Positions 8,616 through 18,400 of a stretch of 31,216 nucleotides of DNA are shown here, one piece after another. The first letter of the stretch is position 1. Every line of letters starts with the position of its first letter. The notes under the pieces are model-generated. The model was not told the origin of the DNA. It did no database searches and saw nothing but the letters and a program-made list of their open reading frames with translations. A program made the translations under genes and the position numbers. Origin of the DNA: a virus; the IMG/VR virus record IMGVR_UViG_3300025849_000141, positions 1 to 31,216 of that record. One strand, given 5' to 3'.

Positions 8616-9728
8616 CTATACTTTTTGAGGGTTATATAATTGTGACATTCGCTGACCGTACATGTTTGACTGAGTTGCACTATATCCCCAGTTGCCTCGG
8701 TTGGGCTGCCATGATGAAGTAAAACGGGATGGATCTATAGGTTGAGAATACGATTGAATAGTCCCTGTTCGTGCTATGTTACTGCCGTCAAACCCTACGT
8801 ATTGATTTCCTTGAGCAGCGTCGTAGTTAACAGGCTCAAACTCTTCTTCACCAAAGATTGCTTTATTTAACTCAGCTTTTACATACTCTGTCGCTATGGT
8901 TGTAGGGGCCTCAGTAACTATTTTTACAGCTTCATCTTTACCCGCTTTTGCGCCTTTAACAAGAGCGTTTTTAGTACCCTCGTAGCCTCTTTGAAGTAAG
9001 CTAGGATTAACTGCGTCCTCTAACCCTACAGCCTGACCTAATGTTTCTTCACCTAAACCTAACGTGCGATCTAAATTCGCAGGCTCAGCAATTGCTCGAT
9101 CAACGTTAGCTGAAAGACTTGCAGATTTAGAGTAATCGTCAAACTTAAAAGGCTCAAAGTTTACAACTGGATCAGCGTCAGCTACAGAATCAAATGCAGA
9201 AGTTAACGCATCAATATCTGCTTGACTTTTAGTTAAGTTAGAAAATCTTGATTTGTCTCCAAAGCTTTCACTGAAAGCAGAGTTGTCACCGAAGAAATTA
9301 GCCGATGCACCCTTAACGTCAAAGCCCATTTTCTTAGCGGCTGTTTTAGAAAAAGCAGAAACAGTTTCAACAACACCTTTAGTTATGTTTGAAAAAGTGT
9401 TAGCGCCTGTTGTGACTACCTTTGCTGTGAAATCCATTAAAGCTTGAACGCCTGTAGTTATAGCACTGTCCTGCCCAAATATAGCTCCTGTCGTGGCTAC
9501 AAGCCCATCAGCAAATGCAGCTCCGACTCCCGGCAGCGCAGTCATCAATCCCATAGCTCCTGTTGTGGCTACCTCACCCATAAATTTCCCTGCATTTACA
9601 CTTTGAGTAACTATTTTTTTACCTATGTCAACACCGACTTTAGCCACCGCAGTAGCGCCTGCGTAAACAGCTTTACCGCCTGACTTTACTACTCCCCAAA
9701 CATCTCCTAAAAAATCTAAATCTATCAT
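8616..9728 (-). CDS. Putative membrane-interacting internal virion protein (370 aa)
   Basis: Starts at ATG 9728, 14 bases after the 1475-residue gene. Residues about 15-115 are long Ala/Gly/Val/Thr-rich segments of moderate hydrophobicity (YAGATAVAKVGVDIGKKIV, GAMGLMTALPGVGAAFADGL), resembling glycine-zipper membrane-inserting helices. The middle is polar and Asp/Ser/Phe-rich. The C-terminus is Tyr/Gln/Asn-rich and ends YNPQKV. No cleavable signal peptide is seen. Small ejection proteins such as T7 gp14 insert into the outer membrane, and the hydrophobic half here would suit that role, which I infer from composition and position. No family was recognised with confidence. Confidence 0.7.
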   Translation of the reverse strand: MIDLDFLGDVWGVVKSGGKAVYAGATAVAKVGVDIGKKIVTQSVNAGKFMGEVATTGAMGLMTALPGVGAAFADGLVATTGAIFGQDSAITTGVQALMDFTAKVVTTGANTFSNITKGVVETVSAFSKTAAKKMGFDVKGASANFFGDNSAFSESFGDKSRFSNLTKSQADIDALTSAFDSVADADPVVNFEPFKFDDYSKSASLSANVDRAIAEPANLDRTLGLGEETLGQAVGLEDAVNPSLLQRGYEGTKNALVKGAKAGKDEAVKIVTEAPTTIATEYVKAELNKAIFGEEEFEPVNYDAAQGNQYVGFDGSNIARTGTIQSYSQPIDPSRFTSSWQPNRGNWGYSATQSNMYGQRMSQLYNPQKV

Positions 9729-9742
9729 ATCATTCCCCGTTA

Positions 9743-12700
9743 TTAATTATTGTTTGACTCTTCGTCATCACCTAAACCAACAGCATCTAACGTTTGTACA
9801 AGGCTCATTGCTGGTGTCACACCGATAGCCGCATAAGATGTATCAGCTGCCATGGTTGCAGTAGCAATTTGAATTATTCTATTTTGATTATTTTCATAGT
9901 TATTGTTTGCAAACATAATTTCATCTTGAAGTTCCCGCCACACCTGAGCTTGTTTTTGTTGAGACATTGCAAAGGCATTTGCTACGTTCTGACGATTAGC
10001 ATCATTGATAGCTGCTGTATCCGCAGTGTTTGCATTTCTACGCCAAGTTAAATCTCCTTGCTGTATAGTTTGTGCATTAGAAGCGTTCCACTGCTCACGT
10101 TGGTTAGCCATGTTTAAATTAAATTGCTCTGTGTCAGACGCTAGTGTAGCATTAGCAATAGAAGCTTGTAATTGATTGCCTGCATTCTCAGCGTTGATTT
10201 TGTTTTCTTGTTCTACATTAAACTTAGCCATTGATGAAATAGCAGTAGCGTTATATTGATCTATCTGAGCACCTAACGTAGCCATAAACTGATCTGTTTG
10301 CGCTACGCTCTCAGCATTAAACTGATTTGTAGCATTTGCTGCTGCCGTATCAGCTAATAGAATTTGTTGCTCCTGCTGAGAACCTAGAATTTCTACTTGC
10401 TGTTCATTAGACATATTAGATAAGTCCATCTGTAGAAAGTTTGAAGCGTTCTGCACAGAGACCTTAGTGCGGTTATCTGCGTTTGATAAATCCATAGAGG
10501 CTTGGTTAGTCGCATTTTGTAAGATAGCTGTGTTCTTAGCATCAAACTCATTCATAGTCATTGTTTGTGCAAACTTACTATTAACCAATTCAACCTGAGA
10601 TGCTGCATCAAACTTAGCTAAATCAATGTTTGCATTAGTTTGGGCGTTAACAACAGCTCGTTGTTGATCTGCGTTTAACTGGGCAACACCCATATTGCTT
10701 GCAATGTCGGCTTGAGTTAAGTTGGTTTTTAACGTAGCTTCTAAGTTTGCTAATTCAGTTTGTTGTGTAGCTGTTAAGTTGTCTGAGCTTGCTTGGTTCT
10801 GAGCTTTTAAGTTTGCAAGCTTCATCTGAGACTCAGTGCTCATGTTAGCAATGTCCATAGAGTTTTTCAACTCAGCGTTCTTAGACAAGAATTCTGCCGC
10901 AACGTTCATTTCTGCAAGCTTTCTTTGGTTGTCTGCTGTCATGTTATCTCGATCAGACGCAGCTTCAAACTCTAAATTAGCAAGAGTCATTTGCTGTTCG
11001 TTACCCAGATTTAATGCCATTGTTTCTTGACGGTTTCTGTTGTTCTGTTCAGCAGTACGTTGACGATTCTCTAAGTTTTGTACTCGTACTTGTTGCTCTT
11101 GTGCCGCAGTAGAGATCACAGCTTCTTGGGTGAAAGAGCTTTGAAGCTTCTTCATCTCATTAGCCATTTGAGCTGTCTGACTTACAGCAGTTTGTTGGTT
11201 AGCTAAGTTAGCTAAACGTCGATTCATATCTAACGTAGCTGTTGTGATATTAGCTTGCTGCTCGTTATCTAAATTCTGAGCTGCTCGTTTCTGTAAAGCG
11301 TTAGCATTGTTTTCAGCAATAGGTAAAGCACTTTGAATAATTGCATTGAATAAAGAATCACGACCGATGGTAGAAGATGATAAACCTCTTTTAGCTAACA
11401 TTGCATTGGTTGCATCTACGGCAGGTCTTGCCCACGCTGGAACTTTATTTTCTTCTAACGAACCTAACAAGTTCTCCATCTGCGAAGACATTAAAGCTTC
11501 TTTAGGTAACGCTGCAATAGCTGCTCTTACTTCAACAGGTTGGTTATCTAACTGGGCTTCTACTTTTTCAGGGTCTTCTACAATAGCTGCTGTGATTGCT
11601 GGTGGTAGATCACCTACTTCTGCAAGCATCTCAGAGGCTGCACCTACAGCGGCTTCGCCTTTAACTGGACGAGTTTTAGTAATGTCGTAACCTAGTACTG
11701 CTGTAATCTGTGCGGCTTCCATAGGTGTAAAAGTATCGTCAGTAATTGCATCACGTTGGGCCGCTTCTGCCGCAGGTGTTGCCGCTACTATGATCTTCTC
11801 ACCCGTCACAGGGTCTACTGTGGACTTCGTAGAGACATCAAAGCCTACGTTCTGTGCTAATGCTGCCTGCTCTGCTGCTGTGTTACGGTCAGCTACTGTA
11901 GCCTCTGTAGACATCGTTGCGTCAGTTGAAACGGCAGTAGAGCCTTCGGAGATTTCGCCTGTAACAGCTTTAGCATCTCCGTAGGTAGACATAAACTCTC
12001 GTTGTTTGCCCTGAAAGGTTTGAGCCTGTGCGATAAAGTCTGAATCAAAAGCTTTTAAATCTGCTTGAGCTTTAGCCAGCGCACCTTCATCACCTGATGC
12101 GCCTGCTGTTTGATAAGCTTGTGCTAACGCAGCTCGCTCAGGGTTAGCCATATGTGCATCACTTGCTTCTTTGAACGCAACAGCTTCAGGTGTTAGGTTA
12201 AAAGCCTCGGAAGCTTTTTGCTGCTTTACTTGATCCGCTGAAACTGTGTTTACTGTCTGAGCTACTACAGGTGCGGCTTGAGTAGTTGTAGCGGCTTGAG
12301 CAGCGTCAACAGCTTCTAAATTAGTTGCTCCGACCGTAGGCGCTGTAGCTTGAGTCATAGTACCTAACTCTTTAATATCGTCTTCAGCGGTAACTAAAGT
12401 CTTATCTGTTTTAGCAACAGTATCTAAAGCGTCTATAGGGGCTGCTGTATCTGCTAAATCAGTTACATCGTCAGTTATTTCATTAAGTGCCATGCCGTCA
12501 TCTCCGTTTGTCCCGCCAAGATTTAAACCTTCTAAAACTTGTCCGAGATCAGAATTATCATATGTTGTTGAATCTGTGTTTGAATCTTCTTCTTCATCTT
12601 CTGTTACTTCAAGGTCTTCAGGCTCTGGGTCTGGAACCGTGATCGGGTTTGTATCTGCGGTAACTGTACCCCCAGTAACAATTGGATTATCTGATGAAGC

Positions 12701-14170
12701 TGTACCTGCTCCGTTGCTTACAGTCCCTGCCCAAGCAGTGCCACCACCAAGTTGAATGTTGCCCGCAGAGTCGTAGCCTATGTTTGTATTAGTTGTCCAG
12801 CCTGACGTGTCTAACATTGTGGTACTTGGTGCGCTTATTGAGTTCCATATATCTGCCGGAATGTCTTTTACACCGTCTCTAAAATCTAGTATTGCTTGAA
12901 GTGGAGCACCTACAATTGGAAGTCCTGTAGCAATATCAAGTATAGCGCCTGTTGCTTCATCTATTACAGCGCCTTTAAAAGCTTCTTTGCCCATGAGTTT
13001 TGCCAGCATGGTTTTTGAAAAGCCGTAATAATCACCAATAGCTGCACCTACTGCTGCACCTACTACAGTTTTAACAAATACTCCTTTAGCTGCATCCCAC
13101 ACCTTGCCCTGCCAAGATAAGCCCTCGTCACCAGCATTAACAATCTCATCTCCTGCTGATAGGTCTCCTCCTAAATCTGGCCCGTCCTGACCGTCTAAAC
13201 CTAAATCTGCATCCATGTTAGAAAGATTAAGAGTTCCGTCATCGTTATACACGTCTGTTGAATCTACAGGAGCCTTCCATGATTCGCCGTCTATAGTATT
13301 AAAATACCCGCTTTCTTCCAACTCTTGTAACTTATCTTTATCGCCCCCAGTAAGACGCATTAAATCATCTTTACTATACGTAGCGCCGCCACGAGAAGTA
13401 TATACCTTATCAAAAGGGTTCGTATCCACCGGAGCAGCTTCAGGATTAAATGTACTGCCATCCTCATTAACAAACTTAGTTTTGGGTTCAGCTATATCTA
13501 CATCTAAATCTGTGCCGGTAAGATCTGTACCGCCTGTAGTTGTTTCTTTTTCTTCTTCGACAATTGGCTTTATAGGAGGGGCAGCTTGTTCATCACCGCC
13601 ATCACCACCGCCACCGCCTCCCTCTCCATCGTTTTCAAGGGTTCCGTCATTTGTAGCGTCAGCTTCACCACCTTCATACTCACCTTCAGCAAAGCCCATT
13701 TCAACCAGTTCGTCATGTAGCTCTTTAGGTGTTTTTTCTGGCTTCGGTTCTGGAGCTGGCGCTCTATTTCTAGCGCCCATACCACTGCCGTCACCAGCAC
13801 TGCCTGAGCCTGAGCTAGATGAAGTACCGCCGCCCGGAGTTCCATAAGTAGTCCCTAACGGATTGTACCCACCAGTGCCTGTACCCATACCAGTATAGTA
13901 TCCACCATCTCCATAATCAACATTATTGTTGTCCGCAGGTCTGTTAATAGTTGTCACGCTTTCAGCGCCTATACCAATTGTAGTAGTAGGGAGGCTAGAA
14001 TACTCACCCTCACCAACTCCTCCAAATTGTCCACCCCTATTTTCACCATAGTTTATAGGTGCAGAACTAGCTGGAGCGCCGCCATAACCACCATAATAAA
14101 ATTTCTGGCGTTTAGCTTTAAGGCTTTTTAAATACTTTTTAGTATTCCGTTGACTTCTTTTCTTACTCAT
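9743..14170 (-). CDS. Long repeat-rich internal virion protein (1475 aa)
   Basis: The start ATG at 14170 overlaps the glycosyltransferase stop in an ATGA. Residues 1-24 are very basic (MSKKRSQRNTKKYLKSLKAK), 25-140 are Gly/Tyr/Ser-rich, 140-240 acidic with a poly-Gly run, and a Gly/Ala hydrophobic stretch (VVGAAVGAAIGDYYGF) sits near 370. Around 913-955 is the block WARPAVDATNAMLAKRGLSS followed by SALPIA, a pattern I recall from large virion proteins of environmental phages. Residues about 980-1420 are helical, Gln/Asn/Ala-rich imperfect repeats built on NLxNxQQ, NAxNQAxMDLSN and similar units of roughly 20 residues, with almost no Cys or Pro. This suits an extended helical rod or oligomeric tube. 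Together with the next four genes it probably forms the ejected channel. Function is inferred. Confidence 0.75.
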   Translation of the reverse strand: MSKKRSQRNTKKYLKSLKAKRQKFYYGGYGGAPASSAPINYGENRGGQFGGVGEGEYSSLPTTTIGIGAESVTTINRPADNNNVDYGDGGYYTGMGTGTGGYNPLGTTYGTPGGGTSSSSGSGSAGDGSGMGARNRAPAPEPKPEKTPKELHDELVEMGFAEGEYEGGEADATNDGTLENDGEGGGGGGDGGDEQAAPPIKPIVEEEKETTTGGTDLTGTDLDVDIAEPKTKFVNEDGSTFNPEAAPVDTNPFDKVYTSRGGATYSKDDLMRLTGGDKDKLQELEESGYFNTIDGESWKAPVDSTDVYNDDGTLNLSNMDADLGLDGQDGPDLGGDLSAGDEIVNAGDEGLSWQGKVWDAAKGVFVKTVVGAAVGAAIGDYYGFSKTMLAKLMGKEAFKGAVIDEATGAILDIATGLPIVGAPLQAILDFRDGVKDIPADIWNSISAPSTTMLDTSGWTTNTNIGYDSAGNIQLGGGTAWAGTVSNGAGTASSDNPIVTGGTVTADTNPITVPDPEPEDLEVTEDEEEDSNTDSTTYDNSDLGQVLEGLNLGGTNGDDGMALNEITDDVTDLADTAAPIDALDTVAKTDKTLVTAEDDIKELGTMTQATAPTVGATNLEAVDAAQAATTTQAAPVVAQTVNTVSADQVKQQKASEAFNLTPEAVAFKEASDAHMANPERAALAQAYQTAGASGDEGALAKAQADLKAFDSDFIAQAQTFQGKQREFMSTYGDAKAVTGEISEGSTAVSTDATMSTEATVADRNTAAEQAALAQNVGFDVSTKSTVDPVTGEKIIVAATPAAEAAQRDAITDDTFTPMEAAQITAVLGYDITKTRPVKGEAAVGAASEMLAEVGDLPPAITAAIVEDPEKVEAQLDNQPVEVRAAIAALPKEALMSSQMENLLGSLEENKVPAWARPAVDATNAMLAKRGLSSSTIGRDSLFNAIIQSALPIAENNANALQKRAAQNLDNEQQANITTATLDMNRRLANLANQQTAVSQTAQMANEMKKLQSSFTQEAVISTAAQEQQVRVQNLENRQRTAEQNNRNRQETMALNLGNEQQMTLANLEFEAASDRDNMTADNQRKLAEMNVAAEFLSKNAELKNSMDIANMSTESQMKLANLKAQNQASSDNLTATQQTELANLEATLKTNLTQADIASNMGVAQLNADQQRAVVNAQTNANIDLAKFDAASQVELVNSKFAQTMTMNEFDAKNTAILQNATNQASMDLSNADNRTKVSVQNASNFLQMDLSNMSNEQQVEILGSQQEQQILLADTAAANATNQFNAESVAQTDQFMATLGAQIDQYNATAISSMAKFNVEQENKINAENAGNQLQASIANATLASDTEQFNLNMANQREQWNASNAQTIQQGDLTWRRNANTADTAAINDANRQNVANAFAMSQQKQAQVWRELQDEIMFANNNYENNQNRIIQIATATMAADTSYAAIGVTPAMSLVQTLDAVGLGDDEESNNN

Positions 14171-15033
14171 TTATATACCTGTAATGTAGGAAGTGTCGTA
14201 TTTTTGTGTAACTGTCCAGCTACTTTCATTTCTTTCATCTTAGTAAGATATGGTTTAAGCCATTCAAAGTTAGTCATATTATTTGTTACTTGACAAAGCG
14301 TCCCATTTTGTGTATAATCATATATATAGCTTATGGGGTTTTCATTATAAGTATACATGTTTAAATTATTTATAAGGGCTTCGTGTTTTAACCTTAACAT
14401 TTGTAAGGTATCTTCACCTATTACAAGTTCTTCATCAAATCTAAACTCAGCTGCCTTTTTACTATACCATGTTACTCTACAATGTATTTCATTCCCTTCA
14501 CTATAATCCCTTTGCATCATGAAATACTTCTGTCTCCAAAGCGCAAAACGTAAAGCGGTCTGGTGGTCATGTCCAGCATACTTCTTTAGACTTTCATAGT
14601 TAAAATCTTTTATAAGATTTTTGTAGTTCACAGTGAAAGGTTTAGTTCTCTTACCTTTACTCATACCTACTTGATTCTTTAAACATACTGCATCTGGTGG
14701 CGCAGGTAAGTTTGCAATGTCTTTATAAACTTTAACGCCTTGAGCAGTTAAGTAATCATCCCCATCTACTAACACACAATAATCATTATCAGAGGCTAGG
14801 AAAAGATCAAGGACTGAGTTCTTACCTTTAGCCGGTGTGCCGTTGCTTTCAGTGATGTAGTATTCAATCTCTTCTTTCTCGCAGTGAGCTTTAACTTTTT
14901 CTTCGTATGCTTTAGATAAAGAATTAATTACTATTACTGTATTTTCTTTCGGTATGTTGCTATACTCAGGGCTATTATGTCTTAGTAGAGCTTTGAAGTC
15001 CCTTGATGTTAATACATAAAATTTTAACTTCAT
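14167..15033 (-). CDS. GT-A (family 2-like) glycosyltransferase, 288 aa
   Basis: Starts at ATG 15033, overlapping the holin stop in ATGA, and ends overlapping the next gene start in ATGA. The protein shows the usual GT-A order: an N-terminal beta strand and helix, then NGTPAKGKNSVLDLFLAS, then the metal/nucleotide-sugar motif VLVDGDDYLT with DGDD at residues 90-93, and a later acidic pair in VIGEDTLQMLR (ED 207-208), the likely catalytic-base region. The C-terminal NENPISYIYDYTQNGTL resembles the family's terminal Tyr-rich segment. Such enzymes transfer a sugar from a nucleotide donor. The acceptor is unknown: host surface glycan, DNA base or virion protein are all possible. Co-translation with a holin and virion proteins argues for late expression. 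Confidence 0.8.
   Translation of the reverse strand: MKLKFYVLTSRDFKALLRHNSPEYSNIPKENTVIVINSLSKAYEEKVKAHCEKEEIEYYITESNGTPAKGKNSVLDLFLASDNDYCVLVDGDDYLTAQGVKVYKDIANLPAPPDAVCLKNQVGMSKGKRTKPFTVNYKNLIKDFNYESLKKYAGHDHQTALRFALWRQKYFMMQRDYSEGNEIHCRVTWYSKKAAEFRFDEELVIGEDTLQMLRLKHEALINNLNMYTYNENPISYIYDYTQNGTLCQVTNNMTNFEWLKPYLTKMKEMKVAGQLHKNTTLPTLQVYK
14290..14318 (+). promoter_or_regulatory. Perfect-consensus sigma70 promoter, antisense inside the glycosyltransferase gene
   Basis: On the plus strand TTGACA (14290-14295), a 17-base spacer and TATAAT (14313-14318) match consensus at all 12 positions, and a TG pair directly precedes the -10 (extended -10). The nine bases CTTGACAAA are identical to the -35 regions of both promoters near 29.5 kb, and an AT-rich stretch follows the -10 as it does there. 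The predicted start is near 14325. The transcript would run rightward, antisense to the glycosyltransferase and then the holin. No substantial plus-strand ORF follows, so an antisense RNA is the likely product if it is active. Confidence 0.6.
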
Positions 15034-15209
15034 TCTTTGTTTAACAACTTTTGAATAGTTTCAGATTCATAGATCCGAATCCCTAACCACACTATTGTAA
15101 ACAACGATGCTGTAGGCGGCAACCAAGCCGCTAAAGCCATGATGCCTGTAGAAGCTGCTGCTACGTCTACAACTTCTTTTACTGTTTCTGGACTAGGGAC
15201 TCCTGACAT
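15030..15209 (-). CDS. Class II-type holin, 59 aa
   Basis: This gene has an ideal Shine-Dalgarno AGGAGGT five bases before ATG 15209. The protein starts MSGVPSPETVKEVVDVAAAS and has two hydrophobic stretches, about residues 20-32 (TGIMALAAWLPP) and 34-47 (ASLFTIVWLGIRIYE), ending in a charged tail (QKLLNKE). The segment WLPPxASLxxIxWLGIRIYExxTxQ is characteristic of small podophage holins, which make the inner-membrane lesion that triggers lysis. The stop overlaps the glycosyltransferase start by four bases. No endolysin gene lies next to it, which is unusual. It may act with the transglycosylase of the 1805-residue protein or with an endolysin outside the window. The antisense promoter at 14290 points toward this gene. 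Confidence 0.8.
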   Translation of the reverse strand: MSGVPSPETVKEVVDVAAASTGIMALAAWLPPTASLFTIVWLGIRIYESETIQKLLNKE

Positions 15210-15222
15210 AACTACCTCCTAC

Positions 15223-15465
15223 TTAATCTAAAGCTGCTGTGGCTGCTTCGATAGCAGTGTCAACGTTTGTAAAATCTTCTGTTGTCCAGAAGGGCCTACG
15301 CTTCATGTAAGTAAGATGATCTAAATTAGCCTGTAAGATAGATTGAAGAGAATCCTCAGAGCTTCCTGCATCCAGCTCAACAATTGTTTCGTTAATTGCA
15401 GTTACGGAATCCCCTAAAGCATTATACGTTTTTAAAATCTCTTCAAGTGTTAATTCTTCTGACAT
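15223..15465 (-). CDS. Small acidic protein after the tail fibre, 80 aa
   Basis: Begins at ATG 15465, two bases beyond the fibre stop codon, so it is almost certainly co-translated. It is acidic and helical (SEELTLEEILKTYNALGDSV, TNVDTAIEAATAAL), with a conserved-looking DHLTYMKRRPFWTTEDFTNVD segment. I recall similar xHLxxMxxxxFWTxED phrases in small proteins beside tail-fibre genes of environmental phages, without an assigned function. A fibre chaperone or small baseplate subunit is possible. I give no firm function. Confidence 0.65.
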   Translation of the reverse strand: MSEELTLEEILKTYNALGDSVTAINETIVELDAGSSEDSLQSILQANLDHLTYMKRRPFWTTEDFTNVDTAIEAATAALD

Positions 15466-15466
15466 G

Positions 15467-18400
15467 TTATGCCTCCAATGCGCTAATGCGCTCTTCTAGT
15501 TGTTCGATTTTTTCTATAGCTTCTTGGAGTGCAGCAGTTAAAAGAGGCACAAGTCGTGAAGTATCTAATCCTTGAGCATCTATATCACCATTTTCATCTA
15601 CAGCATCTTTATCGCCACTCACAGCTTGAGGCACAACTTCTTGAATTTCATGAGCTATGAAGCCTTCTTCGTTTTTAGTAGGCTCTGTAATAAAGTTAAA
15701 TGTGCAAGGCTTTAAAGCTTTTAATCTGTTAATAGATTCTGTTAACGGAGATACATTTTCTTTTAAGCGATAGTCTGAGCTAGTGTTATAAGCCACTCCA
15801 GTAGTAGTAGTTATTATGTTTCCAATCTCGGCGTTATTATGGTGAAAACGAGCAAAATAAATACTGCCTGTTTGTGTTGATGGCCTAGACCATTGTAGAT
15901 ATGTAGTTCCGGCAATGCCACTAAAACGTAAACCCCCAGTTGTGGTAGTCCATTCTATATCTGTCGCTCCCCCCGGAATTGTTACAGCTGATCCAGAGCC
16001 ATAAAGTATAGGTCTTGCATCCGCTGCACCAGTAGACAATACAACTTTATTTCCGTTAGTTCTAAGGTCTAAACCGTGACCAAACCCCGAAAAACCACCT
16101 ATAATTACATTGTTATCCGCTGTTGTAATATCTTCGCCAGCTTTATAACCTATAAGAATATTATTATCCCCTTCAGAAACTAATGTCCCACTAGAGCCAC
16201 CTACAGCAATATTTTGTCCGCCCGTGGTTAAAGCTTGTAAAGATTCATACCCCACAGCAACTGTATAAGCCCCAGTAGCCTCAGTAATTGCAGAGCCCAT
16301 GCCTGCCTTTCTACCTATTAATGTAGCGCCATTAGCAGAACTCCACTGTCCAGCAGATTTACCTACACAAACTCTATAGCTTGCTGTATATTGACTAGCA
16401 GCAAAAGCACCTAAAGCAACGTTCTCTGTCCCTGTTGTATTAGTAAATAAAGCGTTATGCCCCAAAGAACTATTGCTTGTACCAGTTGTAATATTCTTGC
16501 CAGCATTAGTACCAATAATTGTATTAAGACTACCTGTTGTTATAGCAAACGCTGAGTAAAACCCCAAAGAAGTGTTATTTGTAGCTGTTGTTGTACTGCC
16601 TTGAGAAAAATAACCTATAGCAATACAGTTATCACCGCCTGTAAAATTAACAGTTTCCCCTGTTGGTGCTGCCCCTCTTCCAGCATCCCTGCCTATTGAA
16701 ATCCCATAAGATTGATCGTCTGCGTTGTAGCCAGCGTTCAGACCTATAAAAATATTACTTGTACCGGCTGTGAGTCGTCTTGCAGAGTTCTCACCTATAG
16801 CTACATTGAAATTACCCGCAGTTAAAGAATAAAGAGCATTGCTACCTATAGCTGTGTTACTGCTTGCTGATACTCCGGTATAGAGAGATGATTTACCTAT
16901 AGCTATATTATCAGAGCTAGTAGCTGATGAGTACCCTGCCAATTTTCCTAGAGCTACGTTGTTTGATCCAGTTGTTAGAGATGCTAAAGCTGAACTACCT
17001 ATAGCCGAATTATCATCTCCAGTAGTTAAAGATCCCAGAGCGGTAGAGCCTACACCTACGTTATGGCTAGTAACTCCTGTCAAAGCTGTTCGTGTAGCCG
17101 CACCTACAAAAGTGTTTTCAGTACCAGTAGGGTATGAACTATTTAAAGTTAAATCACCTGTTACGTTCAAAGCGCTTAACGTGCCTACAGAAGTGATTTG
17201 AGTTTGCTCCTCATTGACACTAAACTCATCACCTTCACTCAACGTTAGACCAGTTCCAGCCGTATAAGTTGTATCAGTATTAGCAAAAGTTAAGTCATTA
17301 TTAAATGCACTAAGGTCGATTTCGCTGATAGCCTTTCGGGATTCAGTGTTAGCATCATTTAAAATAATTTCAGTTGTGCCCGCTACATTTGCAGTCATGT
17401 CTGCAAGCTCAGTGAAGTCTAAATCTAAAGAGTCTGCACTGGCTGTAATACCTATACCACCTACTGCGGTTACTGTTGCGGCACCTGAAGTGCTTCCTCC
17501 TGTTAAACCGTCTCCAGCTATAACGCTTGTGATGCCACCTACGTTATTATCGACATAAGCCTTAACAGACTCAGCAGTAGGAACATTAGTATCTGTTGCA
17601 GTGCCAAATGTATCGTCGTCAATAAAGTCAGTTACAATTACAGAACCAGTGCCATTAAAACCTTCGGCTACTACTTTGCCTGTTACGTCTAAGACATACT
17701 TAGCACTACCGGCTATGCTCGAATTTGGTTTTATTTGTACTGCATTTACATAATCTGCAACTCCATCTTCGTAATGATCGAATCTAAATCTAAAGGAGTC
17801 TGCGTCATCATCTCGAAGTTTAAAGTCTAAATGTGTAGCTGTTTCGGTTACAGTTGTTGCGATAGAACAAGAATCAGAATCAGAAGATGGCAATGTTATC
17901 TGTCCTCCTACTGTTATGCCATCTTTGGTTGCTTCCAAAGCATTGACATAACCAGCACCGTTTCTAGCTTGAATAACTACCTTGCCTTGCTCAGCGCCCT
18001 CGCTTACATCTACTTGTTGTGCATAAATATCTGCATATAACTCTAAGGTTGGGGTTGAAGCATTGTTATAACCCCTAAAATGAATCATACCGAGGTTTTG
18101 TTCGTCAACGGCGGTTTCTAAATTAGTCAGATAGAAGTCTGGCATTGCGTGACCAGATGAACCAGTACTTTGTATTTGTAAGCTAGTGTCGCATTCGATT
18201 GTACCTGTTACGTCTATGCCTGTTTCTGTAGTTTCTAGTTTAGTACCTGTGTCTGTGCTTCCAGCCCAGCTCAATGACGTTGTGCCGCCAGTGTTAAACT
18301 GAGCCATTGTTCTAGCGTTGACGCTATCGACCATTGTAATAGAATCGCCATTACTTTGAATGCTTAGTATGCCTGTGCCTACATCTTGAATATAACTATT

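Noticed and set aside
13570-13845. 91-residue minus-strand open frame
   Set aside because: It is an alternate frame wholly inside the 1475-residue gene; low-complexity Gly codons read out of frame give Ala/Val/Met-rich sequence.
13215-13847. 210-residue plus-strand open frame, Pro/Ser-rich
   Set aside because: It is antisense to the Gly-rich and acidic N-terminus of the 1475-residue protein; composition is the mirror of that low-complexity coding sequence and there is no ribosome site.
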